A stretch of DNA of 21,072 bases from Didymodactylos carnosus (GCA_905250885.1 CAJNOQ010003192.1:1-21072), one strand, 5' to 3'. Positions 9,641 through 19,641 are shown, counted from the first letter of the stretch. The notes: a model not told the origin generated them from the sequence alone. Numbers and translations: made by a program.

Positions 9641-10964
9641 TTTTTTGTCCGAGATAGTGTAAAATTTATTTTAAATAATTACCTTGTTACTGTTCTTTTA
9701 AATTTTTGGAGTGGTACGCATCCCTCTTTCTCAAGTAGAGAAAGACAAATAGTCAGTGGTGTGAGGTTCTACTCACTCACTTCTCATATTTATTTGCATA
9801 AAGTGAACGGCTATATATAGTACAAGAAAGAAGTAACAGTTGTGCAAGAGTTGCGCAGGAGTTGCGCAAGAACAGAAAGAGTTTGGAAAACAACTGCAAA
9901 ACAGAAAAGAAAGGATGAAACAAGTGTTGCGGAAGAACAGGATTACGTGGATAGTACAAGAACAGAATGAGTCACGAACGAAATGAACAGAAAGAAAGGA
10001 AAAGAAGAAGAGAACATAGTCTTATGAGCTCTTATGAGCTGCCAGGAATGGCAGATCATAACAAGTGGACTGAGTGCAATAAAATCGCTTCCTTAAGAGA
10101 TTTCTTAGCTAGTCAATAGCCATTTTTACTTGTTTTCTTAAAATGGGTGTGGAGAGCTGTTATTCTTATAATAAGCGTTTTATAATAGGAGAAATTTATT
10201 GTAATCAAAATCATGACGTCGCGGTTCACAGTATTTTTATGTACATTGGTTTTACTATGAAGACGTGCACGAATAATGGTCTGTTTTCATAACTTTTGTG
10301 AGCGGCATCTTTTTACGGTTGGTCGTCATAACGGCGTCCAAAGAGATTTTACGCATTGTCTTTCGAGAAAGCGTCTCAAAATGGTTCTTTTTAAGAGAAT
10401 AAAGAAGAAAAATAAAAGTCTCGTTAAAATATATAAGTACTGAAAATCTCAGCTCGTTTTGCGATATCTCAAATCTAGTAATCCCCTCTATCTGCAAGCT
10501 AAGAAAGCTATATGTTGTGTTAGTCAGTCCAATGACTAAAACACCAGTGAATAATATTACAGTATGACGAATGAATTAGTCATTTTTTTCCTCACTAACG
10601 GTGAATAGTTTGACTTTTTTACACTAATGAGTGTAAGAATACATATCTATGGTGAAATTATACTGAAAAAAATCAGCATGTACGCCTACAGCCTTCTACA
10701 GAATATAGATATGTATTCGAAAACTACTTTCAACATTTCAAAAGAAAGTGATGAAATTAATAGAATAGGTAGAAAATTCTTTCATATTTTTCACTTCTTG
10801 GTTTTAGCAATAACGCTGTCGCTGCTATAGATAAAAGCTTACCGACCAAGATCTAGAAACTAGGCTATATTTAAGTGTATACATACTTCGGCGTATCCAA
10901 AAAACAAAAAAAGCTTTTCCCTACATAATAACACTTGGTAAAATTAACTAAAAGCGCAAGGAAA
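9641..10964. other. Intergenic with small repeats
   Basis: No convincing gene is present. Small structures: a hairpin at 9725-9745 (8-bp stem, 5-base loop), degenerate GTTGCGCAAG-type repeats at about 9842-9872, a purine-rich stretch near 9960-10020, and a perfect 10-bp tandem repeat CTTATGAGCT at 10021-10040. The 80-codon minus frame at 10255-10497 and the 67-codon plus frame at 10627-10830 have no domains and are probably chance. The promoter of the RING-VWA gene should lie at the right end; TATATTTAAG at 10866-10875 is a possible TATA element. Confidence 0.4.
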
Positions 10965-11216
10965 ATGTCGTTATCTACTCAAAGCGATCCGATGTGTTCA
11001 ATTTGTTTAAATCCAATGTTGAACGGCGAAGCTCTATTTACATCGGTATGCAACCACCAGTTTCACTTTGATTGCATAACAAAATCAGTTCAATCAAATA
11101 ACAATGAATGCCCGTTATGTCGATTAACAATGGATTCATTAATTAATGTTGTGAAGCAACCCTCTCCATCGCAGATACTACAAGTACCAGCACTACCGCC
11201 GCCACCAGTAATCGTG
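10965..11216 (+). CDS. RING-H2 exon of a RING-VWA E3 ligase-like protein (exon 1)
   Basis: The ATG at 10965, with A at -3, starts an 84-codon exon. The frame is open upstream only to a TTG. The zinc ligands are all present in C3H2C3 order: C11, C14, C29, H31, H34, C37, C49, C52 (CSIC, CNHQFH, CPLC), so this is a RING-H2-type domain expected to recruit an E2 ubiquitin-conjugating enzyme. A proline-rich linker (LPPPPVIV) ends the exon at a strong donor, GTAAGT at 11217, in phase 0. RING followed by VWA is the architecture of plant WAV3/EDA40-type E3 ligases. Joining to the VWA exon at 14356 is inferred from matching phase and this architecture. Without splicing, the frame stops at TAG 11226-11228. 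Confidence 0.8.
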
Positions 11217-12807
11217 GTAAGTAGCTAGAAGCCCTAAAGGCTTTTCTAGGATAAAATAACGGCATTTTTCAGAGTGTAGTTAACTTATATATGTGAGTAG
11301 GGGTGCATATTACCCCTGTGCAACGATCGCGACATTTAGCCAAAATTCGAAAGTGTGGCTTTTTCAGATTGAGCTACCGGATAATATGTTTTGATATATG
11401 GGGTATCTAATACTGAAACAATTTTGATTCTAACTATAAAGGATCATCTGAAAACACTTGGCCAAAACGGATGCAAAAAGCTGACACTGATTGAAAAAAA
11501 AAGCTTTTCTATAAGATTCAACGAAATTACAATTAAAAATTATCCACAATTTAAAAGTTTCAATTTTTTTAAAATAAATCTATTTTGCTTTAAGATGATT
11601 CTATACGCAATAGACAATGATTTTTAATTATGAAGTAACATTTTTGATGAAAAAATCTAATATCCGCATCGAACAGTAAAGTTTTCCAGAGGTTAGCCTG
11701 TTCAATACCATGATGAAAGTGCTTCAAAATTTTTTTACTTAAACCATTAGAAGGAGCATATACGAAAACCTAGGAAAAAGTTTCCTTTTAAACTCCTAAG
11801 TACTTTTTTTAAAAAGTTACAGCACATGTTCGCAATATAAACCAAATTTGCTCACTGTGTGCTCAACTCTAGAACTGTGAAGTCTAATCTAAAATTTTTC
11901 AAAAAAGTTTGGGCTTTTTCTTAAATTTGCAACATGATGAATATTTCTTATCTATGACGTCTATAATGTTACTCATGAAGAAAAGACATGAGAAGTGTAA
12001 GTTGAATTACGTTTATGGTTTTTTCCGTTATTTCATAAATAATATTTGAACATTATCTGTGTAAAATGTAAAAAGTAGTTCGTAGAACATATTTATACTA
12101 CTGTAGAAGGCTTGATAAAAAAAAGAGTTATCTTTCTTCTCCCCTCCCCAAATCTCATAAAACTGAGAAAAAGTTCAAAAATTTCTTGTGAAGAGAAGAC
12201 TCATCGTTTCACTTCTCATTGTTTACCGCTAACCCAAGAGAAATTTGTGAATACGGATCTTGATAAATCTTTAAAGACTGTTCAAGTTTCGCACTAGATC
12301 TTTAAAAAACTACTGCAGATTTATCAAATTCTTCAAAATTATGAATGAAACGTAGTGCTGCAGATTTTCCACAAGTTCTGTATCGGAATCTCTTTTGAAA
12401 AAACCTGATCAAGGTCTGTGACTGATTCTGACGAAGCAATTAATTAGTTATTAATTAATTAACAGAATCTTAATAAATTATCGATATCTGTATAACACCT
12501 TGAATAGGTTTTTGTGTTCGTTAAGTATTATTTCATTTATTTTTATTTTTTATCTACTGTATTCTACAGTGCAAGTTCTGCAGTATTGTACTGTACCAAT
12601 AGTACTGTAAAATTTACATCTCTTACGGTACCGATCACACAATAACGAAGCTTTTCAGTCAAACGTTATGTCCATATGGACATGAAGGTTTCTCAATTTT
12701 TTTACAGTGTAGATTCTGTTCCTTGTGTGGGCACTGCAAAACAAAAACGGTGATGAAAAGAGCGATAAATATAATTTATTCGTTTATCCATCTAGTAGGC
12801 CAATAGC

Positions 12808-12828
12808 AGAGAGAGAGAGAGAGAGAGA
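12808..12828. repeat. (AG)n microsatellite
   Basis: About ten AG dinucleotide units in a row, within the long intron-like stretch. Confidence 0.9.
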
Positions 12829-13899
12829 TAAGGATAGAACAGAAAGAAGCATTCAAGGTCAGATCCTCTATAATGTGGTACCACAAGAAATATTAATACG
12901 TGTGAAATTTTTATAATTATCGTTCTTTCGTCTTCCTTATCCGAATACGGAACTAGTTTTCCTAATTAGTAATTAAATCAATGAGTTCAGAAAAGTTGCT
13001 AAATCTTTTTAAGATATTCATACGGAATTCTGAAAATACGTTAGACTTGAAATCGTTATAAATCTTGATCAAGTTCTTAATCAGATTTGTTGATGTATCT
13101 GAACTTCATGTCCTTGAAAATTCTGTATCAAGATCTTGTTCAAGAACTTTCAAGAAGCAGAATCTTTAAAGAACTTGTGCCGATTTTCACTTTCTGTAAG
13201 ATGTGGGTAAAAAGCCTGTAATGCATTGACTTATTTTGGACTTTTGTTACAGTTTTCTCCCAAACAATAGATAGATAGAAAAGTAATAATAATAATTACT
13301 TAATAATAGAATAGAAAGTTATACTCGTGGTCAGATACCACGAGTCGTATGTAAATCGTTCAAAATTGTATATGATCCTGTACGATCGGATAGTACGATT
13401 TAATCGCCTGAGAAGTTGATAGGGAGCTTTTAGTTCTTTTATTACTTTTTACGGAATGGCTATTAGCCCTGTGGCAGTGCCAATAGACTCACTCTACTTT
13501 TTAATAGCATGTTGTAACGGGTTTCATAGTGAAAATTCTTGTAATCAAGATCTTGACTTCTTGAATTTTTTCAATAAGATGTAGACTCAAGATCTTGGTA
13601 AAAAAATTTTAAGAAGTTCGAAGATTCTTTTAAACTTTCGATCTCGAACGTCTGAAAATTTCTTGAGTTCTTACACCGAGATTTAGATAATTCTTTCATC
13701 GCCGTTTTGGTTTACGGTCTTGTTTACATATAACTGCAAAGATTTTCATATTCAGAATGACTTGGAAATTTTTCCTTTCTTGAACACAGCTGTTCAAAGA
13801 TGAGCGTGTGATCGCATATCATTGTATGTCTAATGGTTATGGGTGCCATAAATTCAGACAGAAAAATAAAACACAGACATCGTCCTTTCAGACCACATA

Positions 13900-14010
13900 A
13901 GAAAAATTTTAAAAGGAACATATACAATTTTTACACAGTTCTCATTACACGGAACGAAAGCATCGATCGTTGAAGTGAAAGTGTCACCAACGCTTTTTGC
14001 TATTTTGTCG
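13900..14010 (-). pseudogene. Possible fragment of a second VWA-family copy
   Basis: The minus strand here encodes DKIAKSVGDTFTSTIDAF followed by a segment ending CVKIV. The main VWA exon has DELKSVGDSFSHTLGSLF followed by a segment ending EVKIE, so the order and spacing agree. The similarity does not extend convincingly in either direction. It may be a fossil of a second gene copy inserted in reverse, or chance. Confidence 0.3.
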
Positions 14011-14355
14011 CTGGAAGAAATCATAATAAAGTCCATCAGAAGTACATCTTCAAACACATCCGAAATTTGGTTTGCAAGACGGCATTTTTTGATTATCTTA
14101 GTTTACACTTTATTTTCGACGGCTTTAGTCAATGTTTAAGTGAACAGTGTGTAAAGTAAACGTAAAAGCTATTTGATCTACTTTTCAAACCTGGATTTGG
14201 CTTTTTCAGAAAAAAACAGCAGGAAAGGGTTCATATCCGTTAATACTTGCTGATGTATAGGCGAGAAAAAATCATAAGGCATTTTATGAAGTTACAACGG
14301 TTGAAAAAGATGGTCTCTGAACGGCATTTTTCTTGTGAAAATCTCATTCTTTTAG

Positions 14356-15813
14356 GAAGTTGAGATACCGGCCGAGGATGTTGTTAACGAAGCCCAAATT
14401 CGTACGGTGTCTGAGATACAAGCCTCTCGACTTTCTTCATCTCCCAAGCCAATCGAAACAAAAACAGCGCTAGAAGTTGGTGGTGTCGTTTCAGACGAAG
14501 AAAAAGACATTTATGGCCTCCTGACATTATTCGCTCCGACATCATCCGATAACGAAAACATTGACTCACGTGTACCACTAGACTTGGTGTGCATCGTTGA
14601 TCACAGTGGTTCAATGCGTGGATATAAAATTCAACTTGTGAAACAAACATTGAGTTATATTGTCACTCAACTAGGATCGACTGATCGTTTTGCCATAGTT
14701 TCATTTAATGATTCTTCCTATCCTATCAGTGGTTTAACGATGATGAATGAACATGGTAAACAGGCGATAGAAAATCGAATTCAAACACACGAAAAATTAA
14801 ATGCGAATGGAAGTACATCAATTGGTCGTGGTCTCAAAATGGGCATTGACATACTCAACAAACGAAATACAAAAAATTCATTATCATCTATACTACTACT
14901 AACTGATGGGCAAGATGTTGAATTGACATCGTATTCAGATATCATGCAAAATATTCCAGAATCAACAACGTGTCACACTTACGGTTTTGGCAGTGACCAT
15001 AAAGTTAGTGTTCTCTCACAAATAGCCGAAATTGGATCAGGTACATTTACATATATTGATGAATTGAAATCGGTCGGTGATTCATTTTCGCATACACTTG
15101 GTAGTCTTTTCTCGTGTATTGCGCAGAATATTGAAGTGAAAATTGAACTAAAAGACGATTATACTATTGCTAACGTTCACTCAACATTTGCTCATTCAAC
15201 TGTACCAAATTCGACTGTTACCATAAAAATACACGACTTGAACGAAGACGAAAAACGAAATCTCGTATTTGAGATTCATGTTCCAGCAGTTGACGGCAAA
15301 GATGAGCAAGAATGTTGTCAAATAAGTACGGCATCAGTAAAATACATTGATCCATCGAGTCAACAAATGTTTTCATCTGAATCAACAGCGATCACACTTG
15401 TTCGCTCAAAGGCAATTACCGATTTGAAACTTCTTGAAGTTAACTATGATTTGGATGTTCAACGAAATCGTGTGGATGCGGCAAAAGGAATGAAAGTAGC
15501 TGTTGTGTTTGCACAACAGCGTGACATGAATCAAGCTAAAGCCGTTTTACAAGCGATCATTAAAAAGATAACAGCGTCAATATCGTCACAAGATAATCTG
15601 TGTAAAAGTCTAGTGGAAGATCTGAATAAGAGTATTGAAAAATTCGAGCATGATGAACAACAGTTCACCTGCTACATGACAAATATGAGCATGCAGCATC
15701 ATTCAGAAAGGGGAACATATACGACACCTCACTTCACCAGTTCAGATGGATATACTACACAAAGTAATCGAGTACAACGATCAAACTTTGTATATTTTTC
15801 GGATCAGCCATAG
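14356..15813 (+). CDS. VWA and Vwaint exon of the RING-VWA protein (exon 2)
   Basis: The exon starts after the acceptor TTTTAG at 14350-14355 and runs 485 codons to TAG. It has no ATG near its start, so it needs an upstream exon; the phase fits the RING exon, giving about 569 residues. The von Willebrand factor A domain is clear: the MIDAS motif DHSGS (joined residues about 166-170), the threonine of NGSTSIG (238) and the aspartate of LLLTDGQD (268), so metal-dependent ligand binding looks intact. It is followed by a beta-rich region and a helical C-terminal part with RVDAAKGMKVAVVFAQQRD and repeated Ala/Gln/Lys, like the Vwaint region of VWA-RING proteins. A Ser/Thr-rich tail ends the protein. 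The likely role is a cytosolic ubiquitin ligase with substrate or metal binding by VWA; substrates are unknown. The reading frame is undamaged. Confidence 0.85.
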   Translation, partial: EVEIPAEDVVNEAQIRTVSEIQASRLSSSPKPIETKTALEVGGVVSDEEKDIYGLLTLFAPTSSDNENIDSRVPLDLVCIVDHSGSMRGYKIQLVKQTLSYIVTQLGSTDRFAIVSFNDSSYPISGLTMMNEHGKQAIENRIQTHEKLNANGSTSIGRGLKMGIDILNKRNTKNSLSSILLLTDGQDVELTSYSDIMQNIPESTTCHTYGFGSDHKVSVLSQIAEIGSGTFTYIDELKSVGDSFSHTLGSLFSCIAQNIEVKIELKDDYTIANVHSTFAHSTVPNSTVTIKIHDLNEDEKRNLVFEIHVPAVDGKDEQECCQISTASVKYIDPSSQQMFSSESTAITLVRSKAITDLKLLEVNYDLDVQRNRVDAAKGMKVAVVFAQQRDMNQAKAVLQAIIKKITASISSQDNLCKSLVEDLNKSIEKFEHDEQQFTCYMTNMSMQHHSERGTYTTPHFTSSDGYTTQSNRVQRSNFVYFSDQP

Positions 15814-16621
15814 TGTCTATTATAGTCTGTTTTTTTTGTAATTTATTAAACTAGATCTTTTATAATATAATAAGAAATTTTACTTCATCAAGATAGTTAC
15901 TTCTCTCAAAATATTGATGTCCATTCAACTATCAGTTCTAGAATTGTTTTTTTGGTTCATCTTCGAAAATAATCATTTTAAAATAATCATCACCAAGTTT
16001 TATCCACAATGTAGGATTGTACCGTCTCTACATTGTACTTTTCTCTACAAAACAGGCTATTTGGAAATTTTGTGGTAGCATTAGATTAAACATTATACAC
16101 TGTTTATTAAAAAGTAGAATTGAAATTGGAATTGGTTAATATTTTTCTTCTTTTACCTTCTCAAATGCAAATACAAACTTCATTATACCTCATCTTATAG
16201 AGAAAAATCTACCGAACAATCTGATGTATGCAAAAAACATATAAAACAAATAGTCTTAGAACTGTTAATTTTTTTTCAATAATCTTCAAAAAAGAATTGA
16301 TGCATGCCTAGAAAAATGTGTATATCTTGGGTATGAAAAGTCTAATAAAGCTGAAATTTTATCTATGTAACTAGTTTTTTGTACTCACCAGCATAAGCAG
16401 ACTATAAACAAAATATGAGATGATCGTACCGCAACCTTCATCGCGGCTCTAAAGTCCCTCTCCGTTAGAAATCTATTTCGACAACTGCAAGTCTGCGTCA
16501 GCGAAACTGCCTATTCCAAAGTATTGTGGCAAAAGTTTTCTATATTCGATTCTGTTGACGACATTATTGTACTTTACACATGAAACATTAGGAAAAGGTA
16601 GAAGAAAAATTTTGTATAGTG
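15814..16621. other. 3' flank of the RING-VWA gene, non-coding
   Basis: AT-rich sequence without supportable ORFs. A T-rich run and TATAATATAATAAG near 15830-15875 could serve 3' end formation, but no canonical AATAAA was seen close to the stop. A hairpin with 9-bp arms (ACAATGTAG and its complement) lies at 16006-16036. Confidence 0.4.
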
Positions 16622-17126
16622 TGTTGAGACCTTTTCCCTTCTGATGATAAAAAATATATAAAATGTTCGATCTGACAATGCTCTCATACAGAAAAGGTCA
16701 TAATACTGTTCGATACACAATGTGTAAATCAATAGATCTAAACAAGATTTGGCTGCATTTAGCTAGATTTAGTATTTCCTAATCTCATTTCAACTTTGTC
16801 TCATTGCAAAACTATATTTATTAATGGAAGATAATCTAACCTTTTTGATACAACTCGACAGTGGAAAATAAGTAATCACACAAATATGAATTTTTCTATC
16901 GTATCCAGCATCTTTCAAATTAATGAGATACAAACACTAAAACCCTTTTTTGAGTTGAAATTATATTAGAAAATACTAAATCTAGCTAGATGCAGTAAAA
17001 TCTTGTTTAGATATATTGATTTAAACATTGTGTATCGAACAATATTATGACCCTCTCTGTATGAGAGCACTGTCAGGCCGAACATTTCATATATTTTTTA
17101 TCATCAGAAGGCGAAAGATCTCAACA
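16622..17126. mobile_element. 505-bp element with 174-bp terminal inverted repeats
   Basis: Bases 16622-16795 and 16953-17126 are reverse complements with about 18 mismatches over 174 bp by eye, roughly 90% identity and no gaps. The ends are TGTTGAGA and TCTCAACA, and 157 bases lie between the arms. No ORF is present, so this is a non-autonomous foldback or long-TIR MITE. No clear target-site duplication was found directly outside the arms. Confidence 0.8.
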
Positions 17127-17840
17127 TACCAACATTAAAGTAGTTATTCACTATACACTCAGATATATTGGAAGTTAAAAATCCCATAACTAACAAGCAA
17201 TTGAGTCCTTTTTTCCTAACCCATCTATATCCAGGAAGAGAGACTAACAGCTTCTATCCTATAGATAGACTTATTTGTGTCGTTTTTGCACGTTTTTCGT
17301 AGTAGCCCGCTTTTCTTGGGATGGCATCGCAGTGTATCTAATGCATTCTAGATGCTTTAAGAACAGCGGGATATCCTACTTTATGTATCAAAACTGCAAA
17401 TAATTTACTTGGGCGAATGCATCCAAAATGCCTTGACTAAGCATCTACAATCCACTTGACTAAACAGACACTATGGGTGCATGGAACTGGATTCCTTCGT
17501 AAGGCATAGTGACGCGTCTTTTAAATGGAAATTCCATCTTACTGATAAACGATAAGGTTGCCTTAATGCGCCATAAGTGCGCACCACACCTTACCCAGAC
17601 TACAAGTGATGCAACATTCATCTGCGATCCATGATCTTCTTACTGCAAGAACCTGTCACTAACATAGTGAATAAAAGTGTTAATAAGCGCTGGGTGAAAC
17701 GATTAAGATAAAGAAAAGGATTAATTTACATTCTAACACATAGAAATCATTGAATAAACTTATGCTGTTTCTATTGAAACTTGAATCGAAAAGTGGAATA
17801 TTTTTTCAGGTTTTATATCTACGTGTATAAATATTATTGA
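17127..17840. other. Non-coding stretch, slightly less AT-rich
   Basis: No ORF above background. Patches at 17290-17640 are more GC-rich than the surroundings but contain stops in all frames and match nothing I recognise. No tRNA-like fold was identified. Confidence 0.35.
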
Positions 17841-18115
17841 CTATAATATATCCAGCCACAAACAATAATATTTATTTGTCAATGAATACGATACTGCATT
17901 AATCCTTTCAGTAAAAACCATACTTCGCCTTGCCTCACATAAATATTCTTCATAACATTCAACACGCAGATCATATTCGTTTTCGTGATATTTTAACTTT
18001 ATACAAAACAACTCACAATGACATTGATGCACAATCAAGAATGGCTTGGTACGTTGCCACTCAAGGACAGTTCTTTTTCTTTCGAGCAACAGTCTTTGCT
18101 CGTTAATCTGAATAG
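17841..18115 (-). CDS. Hypothetical exon or ORF, unrecognised
   Basis: A minus-strand frame of about 90 codons ends at TAG 17841-17843. It has no ATG start; an acceptor-like ACTATTCAG precedes about 18115, so it may be a terminal exon. The composition looks coding, with charged residues and six cysteines: LLLERKRTVLEWQRTKPF near its start, then a section with HQCHCELFCIKL, RVECYEEYLCEARRS and a hydrophobic end CLWLDIL. No domain was recognised. Codons for LLERKRTVLEWQR lie in the 39-bp segment repeated exactly at 18961-18999. It could be a gene fragment left after rearrangement. Confidence 0.35.
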
Positions 18116-18143
18116 TTGATAAAATGCTCAACCAGAGTTTTTA

Positions 18144-18214
18144 GATGGGACTCAGTCCCATCCCTACTCAGGCCTACTCAGTTTCTCAGAAACTGAGTAG
18201 GCCTGAATAGGGAT
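18144..18214. repeat. Two adjacent hairpins (9-bp and 27-bp arms)
   Basis: Bases 18144-18162 form a perfect palindrome with 9-bp arms (GATGGGACT) and a 1-base centre. Next, 18160-18186 pairs with 18188-18214, giving 27-bp arms with one mismatch and a 1-base centre. The arms carry CTACTCAGGCCTACTCAG. The structure would form a long cruciform or RNA hairpin. Confidence 0.85.
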
Positions 18215-18960
18215 TGTCACTTTCCAAAATTTTCTTGTCAGATAGGCGCTAAAGAGCTTTGAATGGTTTCAAAATACGTAAACACTTGTGCTGGAGATTA
18301 GAAGCTCGAACAAATTTAAAATACAAATTTGATTGCTTTCCAAGATTTGAGCCTCAGGATTGTTTACTGGATCTCAGATTGAACAATGTAAGATGCACGG
18401 AAAGCGGAGTACGAGCGGAATTTAGATTTCGCTCCTCTGTACATCATTCGATAGAGAATCGAATGAGGATCACGAATATTACGTTCCCATCTTCCAAAAC
18501 AGTTTCCTCGCTGAGATATCCTCAAAATACTTCACGCCTGTCAAAAACCTTAAAAAATCTACGTTTTCAAAACGTGATCCTAGGTTTTCCGGATTTCGTT
18601 TTCGAGTTTTGAGGTTAAATGTTTCAGATTCAGCGCTGAAAACTGAATCTCGAAAAGCAGCTTTCAGAATTCTAGGACCGAAAATGGATTTTCCCCGATG
18701 TCTAAAATCGGTACGTGTTGAAAGCGGGCATCAAACTTTGCGGCCATAATTCAAGCTTTCCCAAAGGAGCGTCAAAAGGACTCCAAACGGCTGTTAAAAC
18801 TTTTCCATGGTTGGATTCGCCAGAGGCCAGGGTTCAAACAAATAAAGTTTTTCGAAATTCTTTTTCTTCACTGAGAAAATGGATTTTTAATGAGCACGTC
18901 TCCAAGGCGCCCAAGTTCTTTTGCACTATTTTCGCGAGTTTTGCTTCACAGTCATTTCTG
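18215..18960. other. Probable non-coding repeat body
   Basis: Plus frames of 117 codons (18259-18612) and 118 codons (18715-19071) are open but have no domain, do not start at an ATG I trust, and read like non-coding repeat sequence (recurring AAAATGGATTTTCCCC, TTCGAAATTC, CGTTTTC words). It is less AT-rich than the neighbours. It sits between the strong hairpins and the right 39-bp repeat, and may be the body of a non-autonomous element. Confidence 0.4.
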
Positions 18961-19001
18961 ACGTTGCCACTCAAGGACAGTTCTTTTTCTTTCGAGCAAA
19001 G

Positions 19002-19175
19002 TTTTATGACAAATAATTCTAAAGTTTCAGCCTTCGTTTTTTATACTTCTTCTATATTTCAAGCAAATTAAACTATTTCTTGAAATAAATTTATTTATTA
19101 CGGTGTAGAAAGCAAGAATTGCTATCTCCACTGAAAAAAACGAAGGCTGAAATTTTAGAATTATTTGTCATAAAA
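19002..19175. repeat. 41-bp inverted repeat (short foldback element)
   Basis: Bases 19002-19042 and 19135-19175 are reverse complements with a single mismatch, separated by 92 AT-rich bases. The arms contain CGAAGGCTGAAA and TTATTTGTCATAAAA. No ORF is present. This is a small non-autonomous foldback element or MITE. Confidence 0.8.
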
Positions 19176-19196
19176 TTATTTGTCTTTTCTGAGAAC

Positions 19197-19281
19197 ACGG
19201 ATTATAACTATCAGTTACAACCGATAACCGGTTATAACCACTATCGGTTGTTCGGTTATAATCGTAACCGGTGCATCTCTA
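19197..19281. mobile_element. hAT-like transposon end (one side only)
   Basis: Repeated GGTTATAACC/AACCGATAACCGG words end in GGTGCATCTCTA. Read on the minus strand this is TAGAGATGCACCGG, which resembles terminal repeats of hAT-type elements. No partner end or transposase was seen, so this is a solo or truncated end. Confidence 0.4.
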
Positions 19282-19350
19282 ATCTAGAGGCAAATGTGAG
19301 TGAACTATATATTAGACTTTCTAATGTTCCCATTACTTATTGATTCATAG

Positions 19351-19641
19351 AATCATTATGTGGCTGCTTTGATGATTTACCGATATGTTTGTATGGCTGG
19401 TGTTGTCCAAGCTGTTTATTTGGTGAAAATGCTGAAAAAATCGATGGTTCCTCGTGTTTTGGTCAATGTTGTTTTTATACTGTACTACAGTATTTCGGTT
19501 TGGGTTGTCTCATACATATGGGTAAACGTGCACTATTAAGAGAAAAATATGGCATTATTGAGCAACCCAATGATTTTCTTGTCACATGGTGTTGTCCAGT
19601 ATGTGCCATGTGTCAAGAAGCGCGAGAATTAAAAAGAAGAG
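19351..19641 (+). CDS. PLAC8-domain protein, main exon
   Basis: This is a cysteine-rich PLAC8 family protein (small, often membrane-associated; relatives include placenta-specific 8 and plant FWL/PCR proteins linked to metal handling or cell size). The frame is read from the acceptor TTCATAG at 19344-19350. The first two bases complete a split codon, then come SLCGCFDDLPICLYGWCCPS, CLFGENAEKID, a hydrophobic CCFYTVLQYFGLGCLIHM stretch, KRALLREKYGI, and CCPVCAMCQEARELKRR. The paired CC and CxxC groups and the QEAREL ending are the family hallmarks. The exon ends in phase 1 at a GTTTGT donor (19642). The N-terminal exon, with the start codon, was not found upstream; the hAT-like end and foldback lie there and may have displaced it. 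Confidence 0.8.

Larger units (their letters stand above)
11217..14355 (+). other. 3.1-kb intron-like stretch between RING and VWA exons
   Basis: It is bounded by GTAAGT (11217) and a TTCTTTTAG acceptor (14355), and both flanking exons are in phase 0. It is about 50 times longer than the 57- and 63-nt introns of the gene at the right edge. It holds no intact transposon ORF. Contents: a second acceptor-like site with an exon-start echo near 11361-11390; an AT palindromic tract at about 12439-12462; a TTTTTTTACAGTG motif near 12701; an (AG)n microsatellite at 12808-12828; an 8-bp stem hairpin at 13323-13345; dispersed CAAGATCTTG-like words between 12990 and 13650; and a minus-strand VWA-like fragment at about 13900-14010. 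The insertion history is unknown. Confidence 0.5.
18051..18999. repeat. Perfect 39-bp direct repeats flanking 871 bp
   Basis: Bases 18051-18089 and 18961-18999 are identical. They begin ACGTTGCC and end TTTCGAGCAA, and 871 bases lie between them. The left copy is inside the unrecognised minus-strand ORF; the right copy lies one base before the 41-bp inverted repeat at 19002. This could be a long target-site duplication or the footprint of a segmental duplication. Confidence 0.8.

Noticed and set aside
14384..14650. 88-codon minus-strand frame
   Set aside because: It is antisense to the VWA exon, whose motifs are clear.
16420..16570. Coding-like patch on the plus strand
   Set aside because: It is broken by stops with no motif that I could recognise.
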